NCBI GenBank assembly: GCA_947653505.1
Contig: CANTHI010000023.1
Span: 1 to 14,997 of the forward strand
Source of the DNA: an uncultured Eubacterium sp.
GTDB taxonomy: Bacteria > Bacillota_A > Clostridia > Lachnospirales > Lachnospiraceae
DNA length: 14,997 nucleotides
Reading direction: 5' to 3'
Shown here: piece after piece, positions 6,672 to 13,763 of the stretch
Layout: each line of letters opens with the position of its first letter
Position numbering within the stretch: the stretch's first letter is position 1
Notes under the pieces: generated by a model
What the model was told of the DNA's origin: nothing
Seen by the model: the letters and a program-made list of their open reading frames with translations, nothing else
The model's database searches: none
Program-made: the position numbers and the translations under genes

Positions 6672-8630
6672 ATGGGAAAAAAGAACATAATAAAGGAAAC
6701 AATCAGGAAGAGACACTGCTTTTTATGGCTGACGCTGCGCCTGCTGTACAGGCAGAAACTCAGAAGCGCTGCGGTGTTCAGCTGTATTTTGTTTTCTGGT
6801 ATTCAGCTGCAGGTGTTTTGCGGGCTGGGCTGTTACTTTTGGAAGCAGGTGCATGGAGAAAAGGAGGGGACGGTATCGTATGGTTACGGACAGGTAATTC
6901 TTATGCTACTGGCTGTGGTGCTGCTGGTGCTGGTGTTTTCGTGCGCTGCGGCGCTGGTGCGGAACCTGTTTTCAATGGCTTTTGCGCAGAGGTGGAAGAG
7001 CATGGAACGTTTTCTGATACTTGGCGCGACAGGAAAGGAGATGCTGCTTCTGGCAGCGGCAGATACAGGACTGCTTACGGCTGTGGCTGGCCTGGCGGGC
7101 TGCGTAGCGCTGACGTTTATGGAGAGTCTGGCCGGGCTGCGTCTGGAGATGCCTTTCTGGATGATGGCCGGTATCTGGGGATGGATAACTGTACTTTCCT
7201 TCGGCTGCGGGGTGCTGCCGGTATGGCGTGCAGTTCGTAAGCCGTTGCAGATATCTGGTGCGGGTGCTCCGCCTGTTGCCATGAAGATACAGACAGGAAA
7301 GATCCGGCGGACAGATAAATTTTCTTTTGCGGTGTTTATGGCTGGAAAGTATGCTTCGTCCGATCGCAGGAGGCAGAGAAGGATTACGTATACGATACTG
7401 GCAGCGGTTCTGTTGTATGTGCCGGCAGCGGATCTGATCAGACAGAATTTAGAGGCAGACCGGGCAGGGCTTACAGAAAAGTATGGCATCAGCTATACCT
7501 GTATTCCGCAGGAGCGGGAGCAGCTGCAGAAAGGGATTACGGAATGCAGGAATCTGAGGGCAGCCATTACTGCCGCGTCTGTGGGTTATGTCTGCGTAAG
7601 GGGGACTGCGTCTGTTGCGTCAGAGCTTTTGAGCAGTGATCTGACAGGGATGCTGCAAAAGGCTGGCTGGACCCGGGAGCAGGTGTTTCAGGCAGACAGT
7701 GATATTTATTTTCTGGACGACGACTGCTATGAAAGATATCTGAAAGGCAGTGTTTTTTCAAAGCGGGAACTTCCGGCAGACATACAGGCGGCTCCGGTTC
7801 TGGTCAATCGATATAAAAACCGGACCAGATATCAGGCACATGCCAGCCAGCTGTTTCAGGAAACTGCGCTGCTGAAAGAGTGTGGAGCACAGTCTGGTGG
7901 GAAAGTTTTGGAGCTTTCTGAAGTGAAAATATTCTTTGGTATTTTGCAGGATGAGTCTTATGAACGCAAATGGACGGAGCCGGCTGTCTGCTGTGAGGAA
8001 TTTCCGGAGGGCATCCATTCAGAAAATGTCACGCTGATTCTGCCGCTGAGCCAGCTGGACGCATTTTGTCCGGATCCGGAACGGGAGGGGCAGGGGATGT
8101 ATATCCGTGCGTTATTTGCGGACACAGAGGAAACAATGTATGTAAAGCTGCGGCAGGAGCTTGGGACGGATGCGGCAGGCGTGCTGTCAGATGACCGGAA
8201 AGAATACCAGATCTGGTATGATTCCCTGTGGGAAATTCATCTGGCGCTTCTGGCAGTCTGCGGGAATCTGTTTTTCATGGCAATGATCCATGTATTTAGT
8301 ATGGTGCTGTTTCATTGTATGCAGCGCAGGCATGGACTGGCTGTTTTATGGTCGGTTGGTCAGACAAGACGGAATCTGGCCGCGATTCTGGCTCTGGAAA
8401 GTCTGCGCGGCTTTTTATGGGCGATGCTGTCTGCAGTACCGGTTTGCTGTGGATTGTGTTATATTATTTATCGTATTTACCGTAATGTCTGGCAGGTGGA
8501 TTTTTCACTGCCTCTGGGGCAGTTTGTCCAGATTGCGGGAGTGCTTGCCATAACAACGGCGGCTGCCGTAACGGTCAGCTGGAACCGGATGAGCCGGCAG
8601 GATTTTTTAAAAGAGCTCAGAAACCAGTGA
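6672..8630 (+). CDS. FtsX-like ABC transporter permease
   Basis: A membrane protein of about 652 residues with the layout of a two-half FtsX/BceB permease. The first half has about four helices (near residues 33-56, 73-97, 127-150 and 164-185 from this start) and another around 262-280. A long extracytoplasmic region (about 285-530) follows, then three helices at the C-terminus, the first containing LLAVCGNLFFMAMIHVFSMVLF. The cytoplasmic loop FLILGATGKEMLLL matches the usual FtsX segment, and RHGLAVLWSVGQTRRNLAAIL is its counterpart in the second half. The start is uncertain: ATG 6672 has AGGAG 10 bases upstream, ATG 6645 has the same, and GTG 6618 is also in frame. It pairs with the ATPase upstream; the large outer loop is the likely sensor or substrate-binding part. 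Confidence 0.85.
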   Translation: MGKKNIIKETIRKRHCFLWLTLRLLYRQKLRSAAVFSCILFSGIQLQVFCGLGCYFWKQVHGEKEGTVSYGYGQVILMLLAVVLLVLVFSCAAALVRNLFSMAFAQRWKSMERFLILGATGKEMLLLAAADTGLLTAVAGLAGCVALTFMESLAGLRLEMPFWMMAGIWGWITVLSFGCGVLPVWRAVRKPLQISGAGAPPVAMKIQTGKIRRTDKFSFAVFMAGKYASSDRRRQRRITYTILAAVLLYVPAADLIRQNLEADRAGLTEKYGISYTCIPQEREQLQKGITECRNLRAAITAASVGYVCVRGTASVASELLSSDLTGMLQKAGWTREQVFQADSDIYFLDDDCYERYLKGSVFSKRELPADIQAAPVLVNRYKNRTRYQAHASQLFQETALLKECGAQSGGKVLELSEVKIFFGILQDESYERKWTEPAVCCEEFPEGIHSENVTLILPLSQLDAFCPDPEREGQGMYIRALFADTEETMYVKLRQELGTDAAGVLSDDRKEYQIWYDSLWEIHLALLAVCGNLFFMAMIHVFSMVLFHCMQRRHGLAVLWSVGQTRRNLAAILALESLRGFLWAMLSAVPVCCGLCYIIYRIYRNVWQVDFSLPLGQFVQIAGVLAITTAAAVTVSWNRMSRQDFLKELRNQ

Positions 8631-8666
8631 GCGGCATTGGATGATTTTGTAAAAAGGAGGCGTCTG

Positions 8667-9218
8667 GTGGAACCGTTTGAAAAGATTTACGAGTTGTATT
8701 TTAAAGATGTGTACCGGTATCTGCTGTCTATGTGCCGTGATCCGGCAGAAGCAGAAGAGATCGCACAGGAGACGTTTTTTCAGGCAATGAAAAACATGTC
8801 GTCTTTCCGGGGTGAATGCAGGATGACGGTATGGCTCTGCCAGATCGCAAAACATATATATTACGCCAGCAGAAAGAAGCAGAAGCGGCGGCAGGATCTG
8901 GCGGCGTCTGTCTGCAATATGCAAAAAAGCGCTGCAGCGCATGACGCGGAACGGATGCAGCAGGAGCCTTTTTCCTGCGATCCGCTGGAACGGATGCTGT
9001 GTGATAAGGAAGATGCGATGCGGATTCATGAACTTTTGCATCAGATGGAAGAGCCATATAAGGAAGTATTTATGCTGCGTGTGTTTGGCGAGCTGCCATT
9101 TAAAAAAATAGCCCATATTTTCGGAAAGACAGAAAACTGGGCGCGGGTGACTTACCATCGGGCAAAATTAAAGCTGAGCTGTGAAATGGAGGAAAGCAAT
9201 GGAAAAGATATCTTGTGA
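8667..9218 (+). CDS. ECF (extracytoplasmic function) RNA polymerase sigma factor
   Basis: A 183-residue sigma-70-type factor with only regions 2 and 4. Region 2 is about residues 5-75: YELYFKDVYRYLLSMCRDPAEAEEIAQETFFQAM binds core polymerase and the following TVWLCQIAKHIYY reads the -10. Region 4 is about 125-175: a helix-turn-helix with EVFMLRVFGELPFKKIAHIFGKTENWARVTYHRAK. GTG 8667 is preferred because AAGGAGG at 8654-8660 lies 6 bases upstream; the in-frame TTG at 8637 has none. It begins 36 bases after the permease and overlaps the anti-sigma gene by 20 bases, so the pair is translationally coupled. It probably transcribes its own operon and nearby envelope genes once released. Confidence 0.95.
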   Translation: MEPFEKIYELYFKDVYRYLLSMCRDPAEAEEIAQETFFQAMKNMSSFRGECRMTVWLCQIAKHIYYASRKKQKRRQDLAASVCNMQKSAAAHDAERMQQEPFSCDPLERMLCDKEDAMRIHELLHQMEEPYKEVFMLRVFGELPFKKIAHIFGKTENWARVTYHRAKLKLSCEMEESNGKDIL

Positions 9219-9819
9219 AGTAGCCGGTGATCTGCTGCCTTTATATTACGACGGGGTCTGTTCGCAGGACAGTCGCAGAATCGTGGAAGCACATCTGAAA
9301 AGCTGTCCGGACTGCAGAAGGATGCTTGAAAAAATGCAGATAGAATACCAGACGGGCGACAGTCAGGAACAGGAAGGGGAGCGGCTGATCCGGGATATGG
9401 CTGCGGTATGGAAACGGTCGGTCCTCAGAAGCTTTTGGAAAGGCTTCTGTATGGTAGCCTGCCTTGTGTCATTGCTGTGTGCCGGATACTGGGGCATGGT
9501 CCGCTGGCCACTGGCCGTGGTTCCGCCCGGGGCAGTAAAGGCGGATGCAAAGGTTTTAAAGGATGAGTTTACGGTGCACATCGAGACGACAGACGGATAT
9601 AAGGCGACTTCCACGCAGCTGTTAACAAAAGAGGATGGCATTTTGTATATTACGTTTAAACGCGGCCTGATTCCGGTCAGAAATGGTGCGGGCACGAATG
9701 CGAAAGGAATCTATGCCGGTTCTCTGGATGCGGTGCTGCCGGATGGGAACACAGTGCGTATAAAGAAAATTTGTTATGGTACGCCAGAGAAGCATGTTTT
9801 GCTGTGGCAGGCAGGGTAA
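9199..9819 (+). CDS. Zinc-binding anti-sigma factor, single-pass membrane protein
   Basis: A 206-residue protein that should hold the preceding ECF sigma factor at the membrane. The N-terminal cytoplasmic ZAS domain has H32-x3-C36-x2-C39 (AHLKSCPDC), and C6 is probably the fourth zinc ligand. A transmembrane segment spans about residues 82-101. Residues 102-206 form an outer domain of unknown fold that resembles no sensor I can name. ATG 9199 is chosen because GGAGGA lies at 9187-9192, 6 bases before it; an in-frame GTG at 9181 lacks one. It overlaps the sigma gene by 20 bases. Confidence 0.93.
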   Translation: MEKISCEVAGDLLPLYYDGVCSQDSRRIVEAHLKSCPDCRRMLEKMQIEYQTGDSQEQEGERLIRDMAAVWKRSVLRSFWKGFCMVACLVSLLCAGYWGMVRWPLAVVPPGAVKADAKVLKDEFTVHIETTDGYKATSTQLLTKEDGILYITFKRGLIPVRNGAGTNAKGIYAGSLDAVLPDGNTVRIKKICYGTPEKHVLLWQAG

Positions 9820-9860
9820 AGAAAGATGGGCGCACCAGCTGCGCGTTCCGTGAGAACATG

Positions 9861-9928
9861 ATTCAGGAGTGAGGGCGCACATCGCCCTGAATTGTTGCTG
9901 TGAGCGGCTCTGGGCCCTCAATAGTAAC
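9861..9928. repeat. Two-hairpin structured repeat, copy A
   Basis: Hairpin 1: ATTCA (9861-9865) plus GGGCG (9873-9877) pair with CGCCCTGAAT (9883-9892), leaving the bulge GGAGTGA. Hairpin 2: GTTGCTGT (9894-9901) pairs with ATAGTAAC (9921-9928) using two G-U pairs; an inner stem GAG.GGC/GCC.CTC continues it. The same layout, bulge and order occur at 11205-11294. It sits between the anti-sigma stop and the peptidase gene. It may be a structured RNA leader, a REP-like repeat or an RNA processing site. Confidence 0.75.
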
Positions 9929-9957
9929 ATAAATTTTGATTTTCTTCAAATATCCAC

Positions 9958-9986
9958 TTGTCATATACGCCAAGTTACTGTAAACT
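9958..9986 (+). promoter_or_regulatory. Candidate sigma-A promoter for the secreted peptidase gene
   Basis: TTGTCA at 9958-9963, a 17-base spacer and TAAACT at 9981-9986. It lies downstream of structured repeat A, so that repeat would not be part of this transcript unless there is readthrough from the sigma operon. Confidence 0.4.
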
Positions 9987-10038
9987 ATTGATATTGGGGC
10001 TGGTACAAGTAGAATAGAAATAGTTTGCAGGAGGCGTT

Positions 10039-11166
10039 ATGAAAGACATATTTGCGCAGCAGGAGGCTGGGGAAACAGACATCAGACGGCAGCAGGCAGG
10101 ATGGAACCGCCGGAATCACGGGCGGAGCAGGTCTATGAGAAAAATTCTGGCAGGATTTTTTTGTCTGACCTTTCTTTTTGGCCTGTTTACACAGACGACA
10201 GCAGGACAGGCTGAGAGCATAAGTGAACAGCAGACAGAAGAAAAGGCGGTCGTGACATTTGCGCAGTTAAATGAAAGGGAAGTGTTTTTAAAGCAGTCGC
10301 AGGCGCACGTCTGTACGCTGACCGCGAGTACAATGATGATCCGCAGGGCTGCCATGCTTTCGGGTAATCAGGAATGGAGACAGATTACGGAGCAGTCGGT
10401 ACGGAAATATGCCTGGGCGGAAAAAACCGGTTTAAAGTGGAATTTTACCGCGGCGGGAGTTACGGTTGCACATAAAAAGCTGGCATCCGCGAATGAACTG
10501 GTCCGGATGCTGGATTCCCATCCGGAGGGGATTGTGATTTATAATGCGCGCAAGCCGCATGCGATACTGGTGACAGATTATACAGACGGGATCTTTTACT
10601 GCTCAGATCCTTCCAACGACAAGCCATCTGGCAGATATCCGATTGCGCAGGCGTCTATTACAGCTGAGTCCGCGGGAAGATGCTGGTATGTAAAAAAGCC
10701 GGAAAATCTGACGGTTGTGAAATCAGAGGCAGAACAGCCGTTTGATCTGGTTGTGGATGGTCTGATGTACCGGGTGCTGGATCAGGAGTGCAAAACGGCA
10801 GCCTGTACCGGATATGCCGTTGACAGCGCAGAGGTCACAGTGCCGGAGATGATTGAATGGAACGGGACACAGTATCAGGTTGTTCAGATCGCGGAATGTG
10901 CTTTTTCGGAATCAGCAAAATTAAAGGAAATTACGATCGGGGCAAAGGTAGCGCAGATAGAACCAAAAGCATTTTATCAGTGTAAAAAGCTGCAGAAAGT
11001 CACAATTCATGCAGACAGTCTGCAAAAAATCGGTACGGATGCGTTTGCAAAAATACATAAAAAGGCAAAAATCTTAATTACCGGAGAGCAGATCGAGACA
11101 TTTGCGGCTCTGCTTACAGGAACATCGGTTCCTGTCACAGCTACGGTGGGCACCGGGCAGGAATAG
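10039..11166 (+). CDS. Secreted C39-like cysteine peptidase with leucine-rich (BspA-type) repeats
   Basis: A 375-residue exported protein. Residues 33-58 (MRKILAGFFCLTFLFGLFT...) form a hydrophobic signal sequence or anchor. Residues about 70-225 look like a papain-fold C39-type domain: likely catalytic C92 in AHVCTLTAS, H174 in KPHAILVTDY and D190 in CSDPSN. Residues about 230-365 carry BspA-type leucine-rich repeats (CAFSESAKLKEITIG, AFYQCKKLQKVTIH), which usually mediate surface binding. The start is uncertain. ATG 10039 has AGGAGG close upstream (spacing 4) but gives a 32-residue charged extension before the signal; ATG 10135 would give a standard signal peptide with a weaker ribosome site. 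Target could be peptidoglycan-linked peptide, host protein or a peptide leader; catalysis is inferred from motifs. Confidence 0.75.
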   Translation: MKDIFAQQEAGETDIRRQQAGWNRRNHGRSRSMRKILAGFFCLTFLFGLFTQTTAGQAESISEQQTEEKAVVTFAQLNEREVFLKQSQAHVCTLTASTMMIRRAAMLSGNQEWRQITEQSVRKYAWAEKTGLKWNFTAAGVTVAHKKLASANELVRMLDSHPEGIVIYNARKPHAILVTDYTDGIFYCSDPSNDKPSGRYPIAQASITAESAGRCWYVKKPENLTVVKSEAEQPFDLVVDGLMYRVLDQECKTAACTGYAVDSAEVTVPEMIEWNGTQYQVVQIAECAFSESAKLKEITIGAKVAQIEPKAFYQCKKLQKVTIHADSLQKIGTDAFAKIHKKAKILITGEQIETFAALLTGTSVPVTATVGTGQE

Positions 11167-11179
11167 AATTGCACCAGCA

Positions 11180-11306
11180 AATTGTATCAGTGGAATTGTA
11201 ATATGATTCAGGAGTGAGGGGCGATTTTGCGAAGCAAACTTTCCATATCGCCCCGAATCGTTACTATGAGCGGCCCCAGGCCGTGAATAGTAACGAATTG
11301 TATCAG
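11180..11306. repeat. Two-hairpin structured repeat, copy B, with 11-bp flanking direct repeats
   Basis: Core 11205-11294. Hairpin 1: GATTC (11205-11209), bulge AGGAGTGA, then GGGGCGAT pairs with ATCGCCCCGAATC; its loop contains a small hairpin TTTGC-GAA-GCAAA absent from copy A. Hairpin 2: GTTACTAT (11260-11267) pairs with ATAGTAAC (11287-11294), with GA facing GA and an inner GCGG/CCGT. The direct repeat aattgtatcag lies on both sides, at 11180-11190 and 11296-11306, which could be a target duplication. It lies in the gap before the transglycosylase gene. Confidence 0.78.
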
Positions 11307-11337
11307 AAGTAAGGTTAAGAAAGGAAAAGCAGGTATT

Positions 11338-12279
11338 ATGAATGTAAATTCTGTAGTAAACGCAGATGGTACTCTGACACCGGTTGTTACAGAGCAGAAT
11401 ACAGGTACGACAGGTACATATTTTTCCAATTATATCAATCAGTCACAGGGGTATGGAAACTATCTGGAGCAGATTTTCCAGAAAGCTTCTGATACCTATC
11501 ATGTATCCAAAGATCTGCTGAAAGCAATGGCAAAGGCTGAGTCCAATTTTCATGCGGGTGCGACATCCCACTGCGGCGCGATGGGAATCATGCAGCTGAT
11601 GCCGGGGACGGCGGCTTCGCTTGGCGTTACGGACGCTTATGATCCGGAACAAAATATTATGGGCGGAGCGCAGTATATCAGCCGGCTGCTTGAAAAATAT
11701 AATGGAAATCTTTCTTTTGCGGTGGCAGCTTATAATGCCGGAAGCGGTAATGTGGACAAATACGGTGGGATTCCGCCATTTCAGGAAACGCAGAACTATG
11801 TGGTAAAAGTGTTGAGATATCTGGAGGAAGGCGTTACGATACCAGACAGCGCTGGTTCTGCATCTGGTTCAGGGTCAGGGACTGCGTCAGGTACGTCTTC
11901 CGTATGGCCGTCTGCACAGACGACAGAAAGTCCGGCCAATACGCTGCAAAAAATTATGAACCAGTATTTTGATTACGAAGATTATCTGGAATTTTTGCAG
12001 CTGTTTACAAGAGTGATCTATGAAAAGCTGACGGGCGAGACAGCAGACGCAGGCTCCGCGGATAACCAGAACCAGCAAAGCAGCGCGCAGACAGCACCTG
12101 TGCAGGAGCCGGCACCAGAACCAGCGAAGGTACTGACGATGAAAGTCAGGGATGCGCACGGACGTGTGAATACTTATCAGCAGTCAGATACCGCACAGGG
12201 TGATGCGCAGCAGGCGTTTGAGTATATGACCGCCGGGGGACAGAACCGGATGGCTGTATTTTTGAATAAGACAGTATAG
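11338..12279 (+). CDS. Lytic transglycosylase (SLT domain, GH23)
   Basis: A 313-residue protein that cleaves the MurNAc-GlcNAc bond of peptidoglycan to a 1,6-anhydro product. The SLT domain covers about residues 42-165: catalytic E68 in AKAESNFHAGA, then GAMGIMQLMPGTA (80-92) and the conserved AVAAYNAGSGNV. After it come a Gly/Ser/Ala linker (SASGSGSGTASG), a helical segment (NQYFDYEDYLEFLQLFTRVIYEKL), a Gln/Pro/Ala-rich stretch and a conserved-looking tail. There is no N-terminal signal peptide, which suggests export by another route (for example the flagellar apparatus, as in FlgJ-like enzymes) or an unusual location; this is inference. The ribosome site is weak (aggaaaagcagg). A strong terminator follows the stop. 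Confidence 0.93.
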   Translation: MNVNSVVNADGTLTPVVTEQNTGTTGTYFSNYINQSQGYGNYLEQIFQKASDTYHVSKDLLKAMAKAESNFHAGATSHCGAMGIMQLMPGTAASLGVTDAYDPEQNIMGGAQYISRLLEKYNGNLSFAVAAYNAGSGNVDKYGGIPPFQETQNYVVKVLRYLEEGVTIPDSAGSASGSGSGTASGTSSVWPSAQTTESPANTLQKIMNQYFDYEDYLEFLQLFTRVIYEKLTGETADAGSADNQNQQSSAQTAPVQEPAPEPAKVLTMKVRDAHGRVNTYQQSDTAQGDAQQAFEYMTAGGQNRMAVFLNKTV

Positions 12280-12284
12280 AAATG

Positions 12285-12323
12285 AAAAAGCATGAAGCAG
12301 TAATTTCTGCTCCATGCTTTTTT
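12285..12323 (+). terminator. Intrinsic terminator after the transglycosylase gene
   Basis: Stem AAAAAGCATGaAGCAG (12285-12300) pairs with CTGCTcCATGCTTTTT (12307-12322) with one internal mismatch and a 6-base loop, ending in a T-run. It lies 6 bases after the stop codon. The A-run on the other side means it could also work on the minus strand. Confidence 0.92.
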
Positions 12324-12360
12324 ATGCGCAGGGGCGCACAGATGAAATTGCTGTATTCTG

Positions 12361-12736
12361 GCTGCGCGGACGCTGGGAGAGGGAATCTGTCCCGTCTGCT
12401 GTGTCCGCTCCAGAATGCAGGAAGCCTTAACCTGGATAAACCAGAACGGTACGAACCGGCCTCCCGGACGCCGGATGAGGGACCCGGCCCTGTTTCATTG
12501 TTCCGGTTTCCAGAATGTAAGAATCTCTAAGTATTCTGCATTTGCTCTGTGGTACCGGACGGGCGCGACACCTGTTTCGCTCTGGCTGCCGCCAGCAGCT
12601 AAAGGTGCGAGGCTGTTTTTCGAATATATGGCAAAACTGTATCAATTTGTATGTTTGTGTGGCCTGCCATCCCTCATGCTTTTGAAACAGACTGTACAAA
12701 TGAAACAGGGTACGTAAAGCCCCGAAAGGTCAAGGC
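12361..12736 (-). repeat. Dispersed repeat R1, copy 2, carrying an inserted palindromic element
   Basis: Its reverse complement matches 855-1120 in three ordered blocks (12711-12736, 12637-12672, 12361-12480). Between the last two blocks there are about 108 extra bases compared with copy 1, matching the core of MITE copy A. Short reading frames across this stretch have no ribosome site or family resemblance, so I see no gene between 12324 and 12980. Confidence 0.85.
12473..12608. mobile_element. MITE-like palindromic element, copy A (right end lost)
   Basis: Left terminal repeat ggatgaggga.ccggccctgtttca (from 12473) ends in agtattctgca (12530-12540). It is followed by the core: ggtaccgga...gcgcgacacct, the hairpin ctggctgccgccag, and gcagctaaaggtgc. 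Homology to the other copies stops at about 12608, so the distal end is deleted. It sits inside R1 copy 2. No protein is encoded, as for a non-autonomous element. Confidence 0.75.
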
Positions 12737-12790
12737 AGCTATCCGCATCCGGATCTGGAAATACAGAAAAATTTTGCCATTTTGTGCAAG

Positions 12791-12948
12791 AAAATGTTCT
12801 TAAGTGCCTAAGTATTCTGTGCAGTTTGCGGTACCAGATGGGCGCGACACCTGCTTCGCTTCTGGCTGCCGCCAGCAGCTAAAGGTGCCGTTTCGGCTAC
12901 GCCGCCTGTGTATTGTGCAGAATACTAAGAGCTTCTATACATTCTTCC
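12791..12948. mobile_element. MITE-like palindromic element, copy B (both ends present)
   Basis: The inner terminal repeats are agtattctgtgca at 12811-12823 and tgcagaatact at 12916-12926, with weaker outer similarity (aatgttctta.../...tacattcttcc). The core contains gcgacacct pairing imperfectly with aggtgccg and the strong hairpin gcttctggc/gccagcagc. It ends just before the hairpin next to the recombinase remnant. Confidence 0.75.
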
Positions 12949-12952
12949 AACG

Positions 12953-13003
12953 TCACGGGTAGTGTTACATTAGTACAACACTACCCGAAAGAAATACCCG
13001 TGA
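12953..13003. terminator. Hairpin pair overlapping the recombinase stop codon
   Basis: The stem 12956-12966/12977-12987 (cgggtagtgtt/aacactacccg) is perfect over 11 bp with a 10-base loop. Its left arm can instead pair with tacccgtga at 12995-13003. There is no T-run on either side, so terminator function is uncertain; a recombination site or element end is equally possible. Confidence 0.5.
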
Positions 13004-13565
13004 TATTGTTTTCGCTGTCAATCCTGATTTCTTTTATTACGGACCGCCAGAGCGTGCACTTTTCTTCACAGGTTAGCGTTTCATAGATTTTTTTGAAATT
13101 GTTGTTTAGAATTGATTCGACAGCGGAAAAGTCCGGGGACTTTTCGCCCACGGCTTCCGGCAGCTGGTTCAATGCGGATGTGTATATCTGGTAATCTTTT
13201 TTATATTCTTGAAGGTCTATAAGTTCATTTACATATAATTCTTTTCATTTTTGCAGTTTATGTTTGATTGCAGCTTTATCCGTGCCGCACAATGCACGCT
13301 TTTTCTTTGCCGCTTTCACTTCACAGTCCAGTTTGTAGCGTTCCAGTTCTTTTGCAAGGTGGTCAAAAAGCCATTCTTTCAGATAGTCTTCACGAATTTC
13401 TTTTTCATGGCTGCACCTGCCACGCTGAAAATGCTGGTTGCAGCGATAATAGACGTTCCTGCTGTGCTTCCAGCGAAAGCCCTCTTTAACTTTTGTTCTT
13501 TACCTGAAACACGGAGAATAAGGCTGACCGCACAGGCCGGTCTGTGCCGGGTTCTTTTTTTCTCA
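12981..13565 (-). pseudogene. Decayed large serine recombinase, C-terminal remnant
   Basis: Reading the minus strand from about 13565 to the stop at 12981 gives the C-terminal half of a large serine recombinase (TnpX/phage-integrase type). A degraded zinc-ribbon region (TGLCGQPYSPCFR ... YYRCNQHFQRGRCSHEKEIRED) is followed by a charged coiled-coil (KEWLFDHLAKELERYKLDCE, KELYVNELIDLQEYKKDYQ) and the ending YETLTCEEKCTLWRSVIKEIRID, typical of this family. In-frame stops lie in the zinc-ribbon part (TAA after CFR) and before KELYV (TGA near 13246). The catalytic N-terminal resolvase domain and recombinase domain are absent upstream. It cannot be active; it marks an old phage or transposon. Confidence 0.8.
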
Positions 13566-13668
13566 TAAAAATCACCTGCATTTCCTTTTATTTCCCGCCT
13601 GCATGTGCTATAATAAAAATGTAGACGGTGTATGCTATATCTGATATGGTTAATATACGCTTTGCATA

Positions 13669-13699
13669 GCGGCAGCAGTGTTTCCGGCACTGTTGCCGC
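13669..13699 (+). terminator. Strong hairpin between recombinase remnant and rpn
   Basis: GCGGCAGCAGTG (13669-13680) pairs with CACTGTTGCCGC (13688-13699) over 12 positions including one G-U pair, loop of 7, followed by agggtttt. No plus-strand gene ends here, so it may serve an old element or act as a bidirectional barrier. Confidence 0.5.
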
Positions 13700-13732
13700 A
13701 GGGTTTTAATCATAAACGTTCATGCATGTATG

Positions 13733-13763
13733 CGCGGGCCGGCTAAAGCTGCCCGCGGTTTTT
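13733..13763. terminator. GC hairpin over the rpn stop codon
   Basis: CGCGGGC (13733-13739) pairs with GCCCGCG (13751-13757). The T-run (gttttt) follows on the plus strand, so it is a better terminator for plus-strand transcription than for rpn itself. It overlaps the last codons and stop of rpn. Confidence 0.5.

Noticed and set aside
9826..9850. Small GC hairpin after the anti-sigma gene as a terminator
   Set aside because: The stem is only about 5 bp and no T-run follows.
12282..12530. 82-codon plus-strand frame after the transglycosylase gene
   Set aside because: It starts inside the terminator hairpin, runs through repeat R1, has no ribosome site and resembles no family.
13379..13690. 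103-codon minus-strand frame as an independent gene
   Set aside because: Its lower part overlaps the recombinase remnant in another frame; the recombinase reading (YYRCNQHF..., coiled coil, WRSVIKEI) explains the sequence better.
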